Assembly (NCBI GenBank): GCA_048498575.1
Contig: JBEHXS010000139.1
Location: 1-7,031 of the forward strand
Source of the DNA: DASZQY01 sp048498575
Lineage (GTDB): Bacteria > Pseudomonadota > Alphaproteobacteria > Rhizobiales > Kaistiaceae
Direction: 5' to 3'
DNA length: 7,031 nt
Position 1 is the first letter of the stretch. Each line of letters opens with the position of its first letter. Shown here piece by piece: positions 1 to 5,424 of this stretch. Both the position numbers and the translations under genes were made by a program. The notes under the pieces were generated by a model. That model saw only the letters and a list, made by a program, of their open reading frames with translations. It did not search any database and was not told where the DNA came from.

Positions 1-2
1 AG

Positions 3-533
3 GCGGTTAACCCCGCCGCGCGCTTCCTCTACGACCCCGACATCGGCGACAACGACACGCTGTTCGTGTCGGCAGGGCTCGCGGCCAAAGCGCGCGACCG
101 GTTGCTGCCGCTCGCCGATATCGCGACGCCGAACCGCTTCGAGCTCGGCTGGCTTACCGGCACCACCCCGGAAAACCAGGCGGCGGTGATCGCCGCCGCT
201 GCGAAGCTAGGGCCGCGCGAAGTGGTTGTGACCTCGGCGCTCGCCTCGCCGACGGAGATCACCTCGGTCGTGCTCGCCGATGGCGCCGTGCAGCTCGCGC
301 GGCACAAGGCCGTGGCGAAGACGCCGAAGGGCACCGGCGATCTGTTCGCCGCGCTCTATCTCGGTCACCGGCTGAGCGGCAAGACGCCGGGCACGTCCGT
401 CGCCCGCGCCGCCGGGGCGGTATCGCGACTGGCGGAGCAGGCAGTGGCGATGGGTGAGGACGAGCTCCCGCTTGCCGCCGGTCAGGACGCTTTTCTTGGC
501 GACGGCAGCGGAGTGACGCTCACGCCGGCGTAG
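3..533 (+). CDS. pdxY: Pyridoxal kinase, C-terminal part (5' end cut by window edge)
   Basis: Pyridoxal kinases phosphorylate pyridoxal, pyridoxine or pyridoxamine with ATP in the cytoplasm, in the salvage route to pyridoxal 5'-phosphate. The reading frame is already open at the left edge and gives 176 residues before TAG; family members have about 280-290, so roughly the N-terminal 100 residues are missing. Visible family motifs are YDPDIGD (visible residues 10-16), TPNRFELGWLTG (from residue 42), and the ribokinase-superfamily anion-hole motif GTGD at residues 110-113 (nt 330-341), whose Asp is the expected catalytic base. A GTG at 66 lies inside conserved sequence and is not a start. The gene converges on the GtrA-family gene, with 12 nt between the two stop codons and no clear terminator. 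A general ribokinase-family (PfkB/HMP kinase) assignment is the main alternative, but TPNRFELGWLTG favours PdxY. Confidence 0.88.
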   Translation, partial: AVNPAARFLYDPDIGDNDTLFVSAGLAAKARDRLLPLADIATPNRFELGWLTGTTPENQAAVIAAAAKLGPREVVVTSALASPTEITSVVLADGAVQLARHKAVAKTPKGTGDLFAALYLGHRLSGKTPGTSVARAAGAVSRLAEQAVAMGEDELPLAAGQDAFLGDGSGVTLTPA

Positions 534-545
534 ATTCCCGAAAGC

Positions 546-950
546 CTACTGTGGGGTGGGGGGCTCGCGGAAAACGCCCAGCCTGAACCCGGCGTAGGAG
601 CAGATCGTCGCGATAGCGGTTGCGATGACGATCGCGACGATCACTCGCAGCGCCGGGAAGACGACGAGGAGCAGGCTGTAGACGACAAAGTTCAGCGCGT
701 TGGCGCTCGCCGCGACCGTGGCGAAACGCAAGAACTCGCTCCACGAGGCGCCGGCGTCCATGGCGAAGGTGACGCGCCGGTGCATCAGCCAGGCGACGAC
801 CATCGCCACTGCAATGCCGATCAGGCGCGCGACAAAACGGTCGAGACCGAAATGGACGAGGAGGGTGGTGATCCCGGCGTCGACCACGAAAGCGGTGCCG
901 CCGGAGAGGATGAAGCCTCCCCAGTGGCGGGCGCCGCTCGTGGTGGCCAT
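546..950 (-). CDS. GtrA-family small membrane protein
   Basis: A 134-residue protein with four predicted membrane helices (about residues 12-34, 39-57, 73-98 and 101-121). It shows the two-fold layout of the GtrA-like family: each half ends in a basic/aromatic motif, LMHRRVTF near residue 55 and GFRLGVFR near residue 121. GtrA-type proteins are linked to export of polyprenol-linked sugars in O-antigen or cell-envelope polysaccharide modification, often beside a glycosyltransferase. None is visible here, so the substrate is unknown. The ATG at 950 was chosen because family similarity (GGFILSGGTAFVVDAG) begins right after it; the frame stays open further upstream only by running antisense-free into the asd 3' end. 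The start lies 20 nt downstream of the asd stop on the same strand, so co-transcription with asd is likely. No good Shine-Dalgarno sequence precedes it, which fits translational coupling. Confidence 0.85.
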   Translation of the reverse strand: MATTSGARHWGGFILSGGTAFVVDAGITTLLVHFGLDRFVARLIGIAVAMVVAWLMHRRVTFAMDAGASWSEFLRFATVAASANALNFVVYSLLLVVFPALRVIVAIVIATAIATICSYAGFRLGVFREPPTPQ

Positions 951-970
951 GGCTGTGAAGCGCGAGCCGG

Positions 971-2005
971 CTACGCCGCCTTCCGCTTCGGCTGGATCAG
1001 CTTGCGGTTGACCAGCACCTCGGCGATCTGGACGGCGTTCAGCGCCGCGCCCTTCCTGAGGTTGTCGGAGACCACCCACAGCATAAGCCCGTTGTCGACC
1101 GTCGGGTCTTCGCGGATGCGGCTGATGTAGGTCGCGTCCTCGCCGGCGGCCTCGTAGGGCGTGATGTAGCCGCCGGGCTCGCGCTTATCGATCACCAGGC
1201 AGCCCGGCGCCTCGCGCAGGATGTCGCGCGCCTCGTCGGCGGTTATCGGATTGGCGAACTCGACCGCCACGGCCTCCGAGTGCGAGACGAACACCGGCAC
1301 GCGCACGCAGGTCGCGACCAGCTTGATCTTCGGGTCGAGGATCTTCTTGGTCTCGACCACCATCTTCCATTCCTCGCGGGTGAAGCCGTCGTCCTGGAAG
1401 ACGTCGATCTGCGGGATGACGTTGAAGGCGATGCGCTTCGGAAACTTCTTGTTTTCAAGCGGGTCGGAAACGAACACGGCGCGCGTCTGGGTGAAGAGCT
1501 CGTCGGCGGCTTCCTTGCCGGCGCCGGAAACCGACTGGTAGGTGGCGACGACGACGCGCTTGATGGTGGCGCGGTCGTGCAGCGGCTTCAGCGCGACGAC
1601 GAGCTGCGCGGTCGAGCAGTTCGGGTTGGCGATGATGTTGCGCTTGCGGAAGCCGACGATGGCGTCGGCGTTCACTTCCGGCACGATCAGCGGCACGTCG
1701 GCGTCGTAGCGCCAGGCGGAAGAATTATCGATGACGATGCAGCCCTCGGCGGCGATCTTCGGCGCCCACTCCTTGGCGACGGAACCGCCGGCCGACATCA
1801 GCGCGATGTCGGTGTCGGAGAAGTCGTAGTTGTCGAGCGCCTTCACCTTGAGCAGGCCGTCGCCGTAGGAGACTTCCGTCCCCTGGCTGCGGCGCGAGGC
1901 GATCGCTACCACCTCGTCGGCGGGGAAGCCGCGCTCGTCCAGCACGGACAACATCTCGCGCCCGACGTTGCCGGTGGCGCCAACCACCGCGACCTTGAAA
2001 CCCAT
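971..2005 (-). CDS. asd: Aspartate-semialdehyde dehydrogenase
   Basis: Catalyses NADPH-dependent reduction of L-aspartyl-4-phosphate to L-aspartate-4-semialdehyde, the branch-point precursor of Lys (and diaminopimelate), Thr, Met and Ile; cytoplasmic. The 344-residue length is normal. Visible motifs are the nucleotide-binding GATGNVG (residues 9-15), the phosphate-contact segment NSSAWR (94-99), NPNC with the catalytic Cys130, the SGAGKEA segment (160-166), EEWK (211-214), and RVPVFVSH with the acid-base His242. The ATG at 2005 was chosen because GGAG lies 8 nt upstream (2014-2017). An in-frame GTG at 2014 would add three residues, but it overlaps that GGAG and is less likely. All Lys codons read in this gene are AAG. 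It is first in a likely asd-gtrA unit and is preceded by a structured leader with a Lys/Thr/Ile-rich peptide, described separately. Confidence 0.97.
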   Translation of the reverse strand: MGFKVAVVGATGNVGREMLSVLDERGFPADEVVAIASRRSQGTEVSYGDGLLKVKALDNYDFSDTDIALMSAGGSVAKEWAPKIAAEGCIVIDNSSAWRYDADVPLIVPEVNADAIVGFRKRNIIANPNCSTAQLVVALKPLHDRATIKRVVVATYQSVSGAGKEAADELFTQTRAVFVSDPLENKKFPKRIAFNVIPQIDVFQDDGFTREEWKMVVETKKILDPKIKLVATCVRVPVFVSHSEAVAVEFANPITADEARDILREAPGCLVIDKREPGGYITPYEAAGEDATYISRIREDPTVDNGLMLWVVSDNLRKGAALNAVQIAEVLVNRKLIQPKRKAA

Positions 2006-2011
2006 AGCCGT

Positions 2012-2068
2012 CACTCCGTCTCTCTCGTCCTTGGGCTCGCCGGCCAGCCCGCGAGAGAGACCCGAGCG
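2012..2068 (-). promoter_or_regulatory. Long hairpin in the asd leader that masks the asd ribosome-binding site
   Basis: On the minus-strand transcript, GUCUCUCUCG (2061-2052) is perfectly complementary to CGAGAGAGAC (2027-2018), giving a 10-bp stem. Inside it GGGCU (2050-2046) pairs with AGCCC (2037-2033) around an 8-nt loop. Outside it, after a small GG/G internal loop, CGCUC (2068-2064) pairs with GAGUG (2016-2012) with one G-U wobble, capturing most of the asd GGAG. No U-run follows, so it does not look like an intrinsic terminator; sequestration of the ribosome-binding site is the more natural reading. Its core competes with the 2047-2080 structure. Confidence 0.6.
2014..2017 (-). promoter_or_regulatory. 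asd ribosome-binding site (GGAG)
   Basis: On the minus strand GGAG lies 8 nt before the ATG at 2005, an ideal spacing that decides the asd start. Three of its four bases (GAG, 2016-2014) are also the 3' side of the outer stem of the leader hairpin, pairing with CUC at 2064-2066. The site would therefore be closed to ribosomes when that hairpin forms. Base pairing is read directly from the sequence; the regulatory meaning is inferred. Confidence 0.7.
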
Positions 2069-2080
2069 GCGACGCGAGGC
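2047..2080 (-). promoter_or_regulatory. Alternative leader hairpin excluding the core of the masking hairpin
   Basis: GCCUCGCG (2080-2073), immediately after the leader-peptide stop codon, can pair with CGCGGGC (2053-2047). This gives seven G-C pairs with a single bulged U at 2077 and a 19-nt loop. The 2053-2047 segment is also the end of the 5' arm and the inner stem of the masking hairpin, so the two structures cannot fully coexist. A ribosome finishing the leader peptide at the stop codon would cover 2080-2073 and block this alternative. A ribosome held back on the Lys/Thr/Ile codons would leave it free. The pairing is seen in the sequence; the switching is inferred and no folding energy was computed. 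Confidence 0.45.
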
Positions 2081-2173
2081 TTATCCGATTTTGGTGATTT
2101 TCGTCGTGGTTTTTGGCGCGCCGGTAAGCACCGGAGCGGCGTCAGAGACAAAGGTGGTGCGGACGGGAGCCAT
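2081..2173 (-). CDS. Candidate regulatory leader peptide of asd (Lys/Thr/Ile-rich)
   Basis: A 30-codon ORF (ATG 2173, TAA 2083-2081) between a sigma70-like promoter and asd, on the same strand. AAGGG (2184-2180) sits 6 nt before the ATG. Its last ten residues are KTTTKITKIG: nine are Lys, Thr or Ile, all made downstream of the Asd product; the whole peptide has seven Thr, three Lys and two Ile. All three Lys codons are AAA, unlike the AAG codons read in asd, which would suit slow decoding and keeps the control stretch unstructured. No membrane segment or known domain is visible. The layout resembles attenuation leaders such as thrL of enterobacteria, although here the downstream structure points to control of translation start. 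An unrelated small protein or a chance ORF remains possible. The stop codon directly abuts the alternative hairpin. Confidence 0.6.
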   Translation of the reverse strand: MAPVRTTFVSDAAPVLTGAPKTTTKITKIG

Positions 2174-2199
2174 CGACAACCCTTGGAAAACCGGCGTTT

Positions 2200-2227
2200 C
2201 TTGTACGCGAAAGCCGAAGAGAGTCAA
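2200..2227 (-). promoter_or_regulatory. Candidate sigma70-type promoter of the asd leader
   Basis: On the minus strand TTGACT (2227-2222; five of six to TTGACA) and TACAAG (2205-2200; four of six to TATAAT) are separated by 16 nt. Transcription would start near 2193, giving about 20 nt of untranslated RNA before the leader-peptide ATG and about 190 nt before asd. Its position exactly upstream of the small ORF supports both calls. Confidence 0.5.
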
Positions 2228-2309
2228 CGACACCCCCTGTGGCGGCGTTCATCGCAGCTTCAGCCCGCTAAGCATAGGCTGCACGCCAATCCGGCCACTC
2301 GGCCGCAAC

Positions 2310-2316
2310 GGGAGGA
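2310..2316 (+). promoter_or_regulatory. Strong ribosome-binding site of the secreted-protein gene
   Basis: GGGAGGA lies 9 nt before the ATG at 2326. It fixes that start and argues that the secreted-protein gene is a real, well-translated gene. No convincing -35/-10 pair was found for it in the 2174-2309 stretch. Confidence 0.7.
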
Positions 2317-2325
2317 ACTTCCATC

Positions 2326-3396
2326 ATGCGCAGCCTGCTACGCATCCTGGCACTTGCGACCGGGGCGATAGTCGCTTCGGCACTGTCGGCCAATGCCGCC
2401 ACTATCATTTCCTGTCCCTTGCCACAGGCGACGCGCACCATCGCGGAGCCGCTGGCGCCGGGCTGGTCGACCAACTCCACGGTCAGCGGCGTGACCGACT
2501 ACAAGGTCGATACGTCGAGCGGCCAGCAGGTGCTCACCTGTATCTACGGCGCGGCGGGCACGGTGCAACGGCCGGTGCCGATCACCCAGACCTGCATCAA
2601 GATTCAAGGTCGCAAGTTCAGCTGCGATACGGCGGCACCTCCAGGCCCGACGATCGTCTCCGACGGCCCGCTGACGCTGTCCGACGGCGGCAATGCCGAT
2701 CTCGACGCCGGCGGAGCGCCCGATATCCGGTTGCGGGCCGACAATCCGTTCCTGCGTACCTTCGAGCCGATGAGCGGCGCAAAGCTCAGTCCGCAGGGCA
2801 CTCATGTGCCGACCTTTGCCGATTGTCAGAGCGCGCCCTATTCGCCGGCGCCGATCCTGCAGACACAGCTTCCGGCGGGCGTGTGGCTGTGCGTGCAAAC
2901 CAGTGATGGCAACTACGGCCGCATCCACATCGTCAACATCAACGGCGTTCCGGGCCTGCCGATCCCGATGACCCTCTACCTCGACCACACGACCTGGTCG
3001 GCGGGTGGCGGTGGTGGCGGCGGCGGTGGCGGTAGCCAGCCGGTGTTTTCTACTGGCACCGTTGCCATACCCCAGACCTACATGATCGACCTCGACACCG
3101 GCGCACTCACGACGAGCAACAATGCCGATGTCTGGTTCCAGGCGGTGACGGCGACGCAGCTCTTGCTCAAGCCGATCAACGGCGCGCAGCTCGCTGTCGG
3201 CGACAAGAGCAACCGCGGCTACGACGGCTGCTCGGCCGAGTCGTTCGGCACCGGCGCGGTGTCGCTCCTGTCGCTGCCCCCGGGTAGCTACGTCTGCGCG
3301 GCGACGGGCGACGGCCGCGTCAGCCAGTTCCGTATCGTCGGCCTGACCGCCGCCGTGCCGAAGAAGCTGACGATCAACTACGTGACCTGGCAATAG
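2326..3396 (+). CDS. Secreted protein of unknown function with a duplicated Cys-containing domain
   Basis: 356 residues; family not recognised. Residues 1-24 form a signal peptide: basic MRSLLR, a hydrophobic core, and an AxA cleavage site SANA before A25, so the product is probably periplasmic or secreted. Residues 25-105 form an N-terminal domain with four Cys (30, 72, 90, 100). Two tandem copies of another domain of about 113 residues follow: roughly 112-224 and 242-355. Each copy begins with an SDGPLTL/STGTVAI-like strand, has two Cys exactly 22 positions apart (167/189 and 302/324), each followed by a (T)SDGN/TGDGR turn, and ends in a (H/Y)(T/V)TW motif. A run of ten Gly (227-236) links the copies. 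The eight Cys suggest disulfides, which fits an exported protein. The start has a strong Shine-Dalgarno sequence. The gene is divergent from asd and ends before a strong hairpin. Function is unknown; a binding role would be a guess. Confidence 0.85.
   Translation: MRSLLRILALATGAIVASALSANAATIISCPLPQATRTIAEPLAPGWSTNSTVSGVTDYKVDTSSGQQVLTCIYGAAGTVQRPVPITQTCIKIQGRKFSCDTAAPPGPTIVSDGPLTLSDGGNADLDAGGAPDIRLRADNPFLRTFEPMSGAKLSPQGTHVPTFADCQSAPYSPAPILQTQLPAGVWLCVQTSDGNYGRIHIVNINGVPGLPIPMTLYLDHTTWSAGGGGGGGGGGSQPVFSTGTVAIPQTYMIDLDTGALTTSNNADVWFQAVTATQLLLKPINGAQLAVGDKSNRGYDGCSAESFGTGAVSLLSLPPGSYVCAATGDGRVSQFRIVGLTAAVPKKLTINYVTWQ
3001..3041 (+). repeat. Gly-codon tract encoding a ten-Gly linker
   Basis: A run of GGT/GGC codons encodes ten consecutive Gly between the two copies of the duplicated domain. 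The codons alternate irregularly between GGC and GGT, so the tract is maintained as an interdomain linker rather than as a pure nucleotide repeat, although such tracts can still change length by slippage. Confidence 0.8.
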
Positions 3397-3420
3397 CCTT
3401 CGGAGCATCACCGCTTTGTG

Positions 3421-3453
3421 CGAAGCCCGGCCTCGTGCCGGGCTTCGTGCTTT
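3421..3453 (+). terminator. Hairpin terminator after the secreted-protein gene
   Basis: CGAAGCCCGGC (3421-3431) and GCCGGGCTTCG (3437-3447) form a perfect 11-bp stem with a 5-nt loop (CTCGT), 24 nt after the TAG stop. It is followed only by a weak T stretch (GTGCTTTG), so termination efficiency is uncertain. The position between two co-directional genes supports separate transcription of mntH. Confidence 0.75.
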
Positions 3454-3494
3454 GATGCGCCGCTAACCTTCTGAGGCCAATGTCGCGATGCCGC

Positions 3495-3523
3495 TTGTTA
3501 CGTCGCGTCTTCGCGGCTATATG
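3495..3523 (+). promoter_or_regulatory. mntH promoter (TTGTTA - 17 nt - TATATG)
   Basis: TTGTTA (3495-3500) and TATATG (3518-3523) are spaced by 17 nt, close to the sigma70 pattern of alphaproteobacteria. The predicted start of transcription, near 3530, falls inside the Fur/Mur-like box, a classic arrangement for repression. Confidence 0.6.
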
Positions 3524-3528
3524 AAATT

Positions 3529-3547
3529 GAGAATAGTTCGCATTATC
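3529..3547 (+). promoter_or_regulatory. Fur/Mur-like operator over the mntH transcription start
   Basis: The 19-bp stretch starting GAGAAT and ending ATTATC matches 13 of 19 positions of the classical Fur box (GATAATGATAATCATTATC), including six of seven outer bases on the right. It is an imperfect palindrome, ATTGAGAAT against AATGATAAT. In rhizobia the Fur homologue acts as a manganese-responsive regulator (Mur), and mntH of Bradyrhizobium is known to be under Fur/Mn control. Binding here is inferred. Confidence 0.55.
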
Positions 3548-3561
3548 ATTTGCAGGACGGG

Positions 3562-4926
3562 ATGCTGAACGAGGAATCGACAGGCGAGGTCGCTGCGGAG
3601 AAGCCGGTTTCCGGCTGGCGTTTTACCCGCGTTGGCGATCGGCCAAGCCTGCCCGAATCCAACTCGACCGTGGCGGTACCGCGTGGGGCGGTCTGGTTCC
3701 GCCAGCTCTTCGCCTTCATGGGCCCGGGCTACATGGTCTCGGTCGGCTACATGGACCCGGGCAACTGGGCGACCGACCTCGCCGGTGGGGCGTCCTTCGG
3801 CTACACGCTGCTCTTCGTCATCATGCTGTCCAACCTGATGGCAATCCTGCTCCAGGCGCTCGCGGCCCGCCTCGGCATCGCCAGCGGCCGCGATCTTGCC
3901 CAGGCGTGCCGGGACAGCTTTCCCCGCCCGGTCAACCTGCTGCTCTACCTAGCCTGCGAGCTCGCGATCATTGCCTGCGACCTCGCCGAGGTCATCGGCA
4001 CGGCGATCGCGCTCCAGCTTCTCTTCCACATTCCGCTCATCATCGGCGCGTTGATCGCGGCGCTCGATGCGTTCGTACTGCTGTTCCTGATGAGCCGCGG
4101 CTTCCGCTTCCTCGAAGCGTTCATCGTCGCGTTACTCGTGGTCATCTTCGGCTGCTTCGCCATCCAGATCATCGCCGCGGCGCCGCCGGTCGGCACGCTG
4201 CTGCATGCGCTCGTCGTTCCCTCGCCGCAGATCGTCACCAATCCGGCGATGCTCTATGTCGCGATCGGCATCATCGGCGCCACCGTCATGCCGCATAATC
4301 TCTACCTGCACTCCTCGATCGTGCAGACGCGCGCCTACGAACGCACCGACGACGGCAAGCGGAACGCGATCAAATGGGCGACGGTCGATTCGACCATCGC
4401 GCTCATGCTGGCGCTGTTCGTCAACGCCGCGATCCTGATCGTCGCCGCCGTCGCCTTCCACGAAAGTGGCCACCAGGATGTCGCCGACATCGGCAAGGCC
4501 TTCGAGCTCCTGGCCCCGCTGCTTGGCCTCGGCATCGCCTCCATCCTGTTCGCGGTGGCGTTGCTCGCCTCGGGCGTCAACTCGACGGTCACGGCGACGC
4601 TTGCCGGCCAGATCGCGATGGAAGGTTTCTTGCGGCTCCGCCTGCCGCAATGGGCGCGGCGGCTGTTGACTCGGGGCATCGCCATCATCCCGGTCATCGC
4701 GGTGACGGCGCTCTACGGCGAGGCCGGTACCGGCAAGCTCCTCGTGCTCAGCCAGGTCATTCTGTCGATGCAGCTTCCTTTCGCGGTCATCCCGCTCGTC
4801 CTGTTCGTCAGCGACAAGCGCAAGATGGGGCGCTTCGCCATCGGCCGGCCGGTGGCGGCGCTGGCGTGGGTGGTCGCGGCGATGATCGTGGTGCTGAACG
4901 TCAAGCTCTTGGTCGACGCGCTCTAG
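3562..4926 (+). CDS. mntH: Nramp-family Mn2+/H+ symporter
   Basis: An inner-membrane divalent-metal/proton symporter that imports Mn2+ (and to a degree Fe2+). It has 454 residues, slightly longer than many MntH because of an N-terminal cytoplasmic tail of about 50 residues. Diagnostic metal-site motifs are present: DPGN in helix 1 (residues 65-68) and MPH in helix 6 (243-245, in the context GATVMPHNLYLHSS). Eleven hydrophobic segments can be followed to the C-terminus. The ATG at 3562 is preceded by AGGA at 3554-3557, with a short 4-nt gap. A TTG at 3550 would add four residues but lacks a ribosome-binding site. The gene has its own promoter and a Fur/Mur-like box, so repression by sufficient Mn is likely. 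It converges on the minus-strand membrane protein gene, with 9 nt between stops. Confidence 0.95.
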   Translation: MLNEESTGEVAAEKPVSGWRFTRVGDRPSLPESNSTVAVPRGAVWFRQLFAFMGPGYMVSVGYMDPGNWATDLAGGASFGYTLLFVIMLSNLMAILLQALAARLGIASGRDLAQACRDSFPRPVNLLLYLACELAIIACDLAEVIGTAIALQLLFHIPLIIGALIAALDAFVLLFLMSRGFRFLEAFIVALLVVIFGCFAIQIIAAAPPVGTLLHALVVPSPQIVTNPAMLYVAIGIIGATVMPHNLYLHSSIVQTRAYERTDDGKRNAIKWATVDSTIALMLALFVNAAILIVAAVAFHESGHQDVADIGKAFELLAPLLGLGIASILFAVALLASGVNSTVTATLAGQIAMEGFLRLRLPQWARRLLTRGIAIIPVIAVTALYGEAGTGKLLVLSQVILSMQLPFAVIPLVLFVSDKRKMGRFAIGRPVAALAWVVAAMIVVLNVKLLVDAL

Positions 4927-4935
4927 GCGCGAGCG

Positions 4936-5424
4936 TCAGCTTGCCTCGCTCTTGCCTGCCGCCATGGCCTCATATTCGGCCATCACCTCCGGTGCGATCG
5001 TGCGCAGGCCGGCGAGGTCGCTTTTCGGTCCGAGCTCGAAGCGGAGCGGCCGCGGGTAGCCGGCAGCATCGACGTAGAGCAGGAGCTGGCGCGTGCGCCC
5101 GCTCAGCTTCACATGCGGCCGCCAGTTGGTGAACGGCCCGGTCAGCCGGAGCGGTCCCTGCAGTCGCCAGGCCGTGATCGTCAGAGCGCCGGCGGCGTCA
5201 CGTTCGATGCTGGTGACGACGTCGCGCTGCTCGCTCCACAGCTGATAGAAGGAATAGGCACCGCCGGCGAGGAAAAGGACGCCGAACGTCGAGCCGGTCG
5301 AAGCATCACCGCCGTGGGCGGCGTGCCAGAGCTCCCACACCCCCCACAGCATGGCAAAGACGACGACCGCGATCAGGCCGGCGTTCCGCCGCCACAGGCC
5401 ACGATTGTCGTAGACGATCGTCAT
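4936..5424 (-). CDS. Two-helix membrane protein of unknown function, coupled to leuB
   Basis: 162 residues; family not recognised. After a short N-terminal stretch (MTIVYDNRGLWRRN) come two hydrophobic helices, about residues 14-36 and 43-62, forming a membrane hairpin. A soluble part of about 100 residues follows, rich in predicted beta strands (70-86, 90-96, 103-118, 123-132), ending in an acidic/Ala helix. The overall plan resembles small membrane proteins with a PH-like beta domain, but no defining motif was seen. The ATG at 5424 overlaps the leuB stop as ATGA, so translation is probably coupled to leuB. This start gives a compact protein; the open frame extends further upstream only antiparallel to codons of leuB. 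There is no obvious link to leucine synthesis, and it may simply ride in the operon. Confidence 0.8.
   Translation of the reverse strand: MTIVYDNRGLWRRNAGLIAVVVFAMLWGVWELWHAAHGGDASTGSTFGVLFLAGGAYSFYQLWSEQRDVVTSIERDAAGALTITAWRLQGPLRLTGPFTNWRPHVKLSGRTRQLLLYVDAAGYPRPLRFELGPKSDLAGLRTIAPEVMAEYEAMAAGKSEAS

Noticed and set aside
951..1079. Longer N-terminus of the GtrA-family protein reaching into asd
   Set aside because: The extra 43 residues are an out-of-frame reading of the asd 3' end and are not hydrophobic; the family region begins after the ATG at 950.
2006..2014. GTG at 2014 as the asd start
   Set aside because: It overlaps the GGAG that is perfectly spaced for the ATG at 2005, and it adds only three residues.
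2018..2061. Intrinsic terminator in the asd leader
   Set aside because: The stem is strong but is followed by GGAGTGACGGC with no U-run, and its outer part covers the asd ribosome-binding site; masking of translation fits better.
2005..2193. Lysine riboswitch upstream of asd
   Set aside because: The leader is long enough, but the AGAGGUGC-type conserved core was not seen, and most of the leader is occupied by the small ORF and the simple competing hairpins. A covariance-model search would settle it.
1280..2371. A 363-codon open frame on the + strand, antisense to asd and through its leader
   Set aside because: It mirrors the codon structure of asd in a GC-rich genome, has an Arg/Gly/Val/Asp-rich composition without domains, and asd is certain on the other strand.
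2338..3411. A 357-codon open frame on the - strand, antisense to the secreted-protein gene
   Set aside because: Arg/Ala-rich antisense shadow. The + strand frame has a strong ribosome-binding site, a signal peptide, paired Cys and an internal domain duplication.
4929..4949. Hairpin between the convergent mntH and two-helix protein genes
   Set aside because: Only a 5-bp GCGAG/CTCGC match, without a T-run, overlapping coding sequence; too weak to call a terminator.
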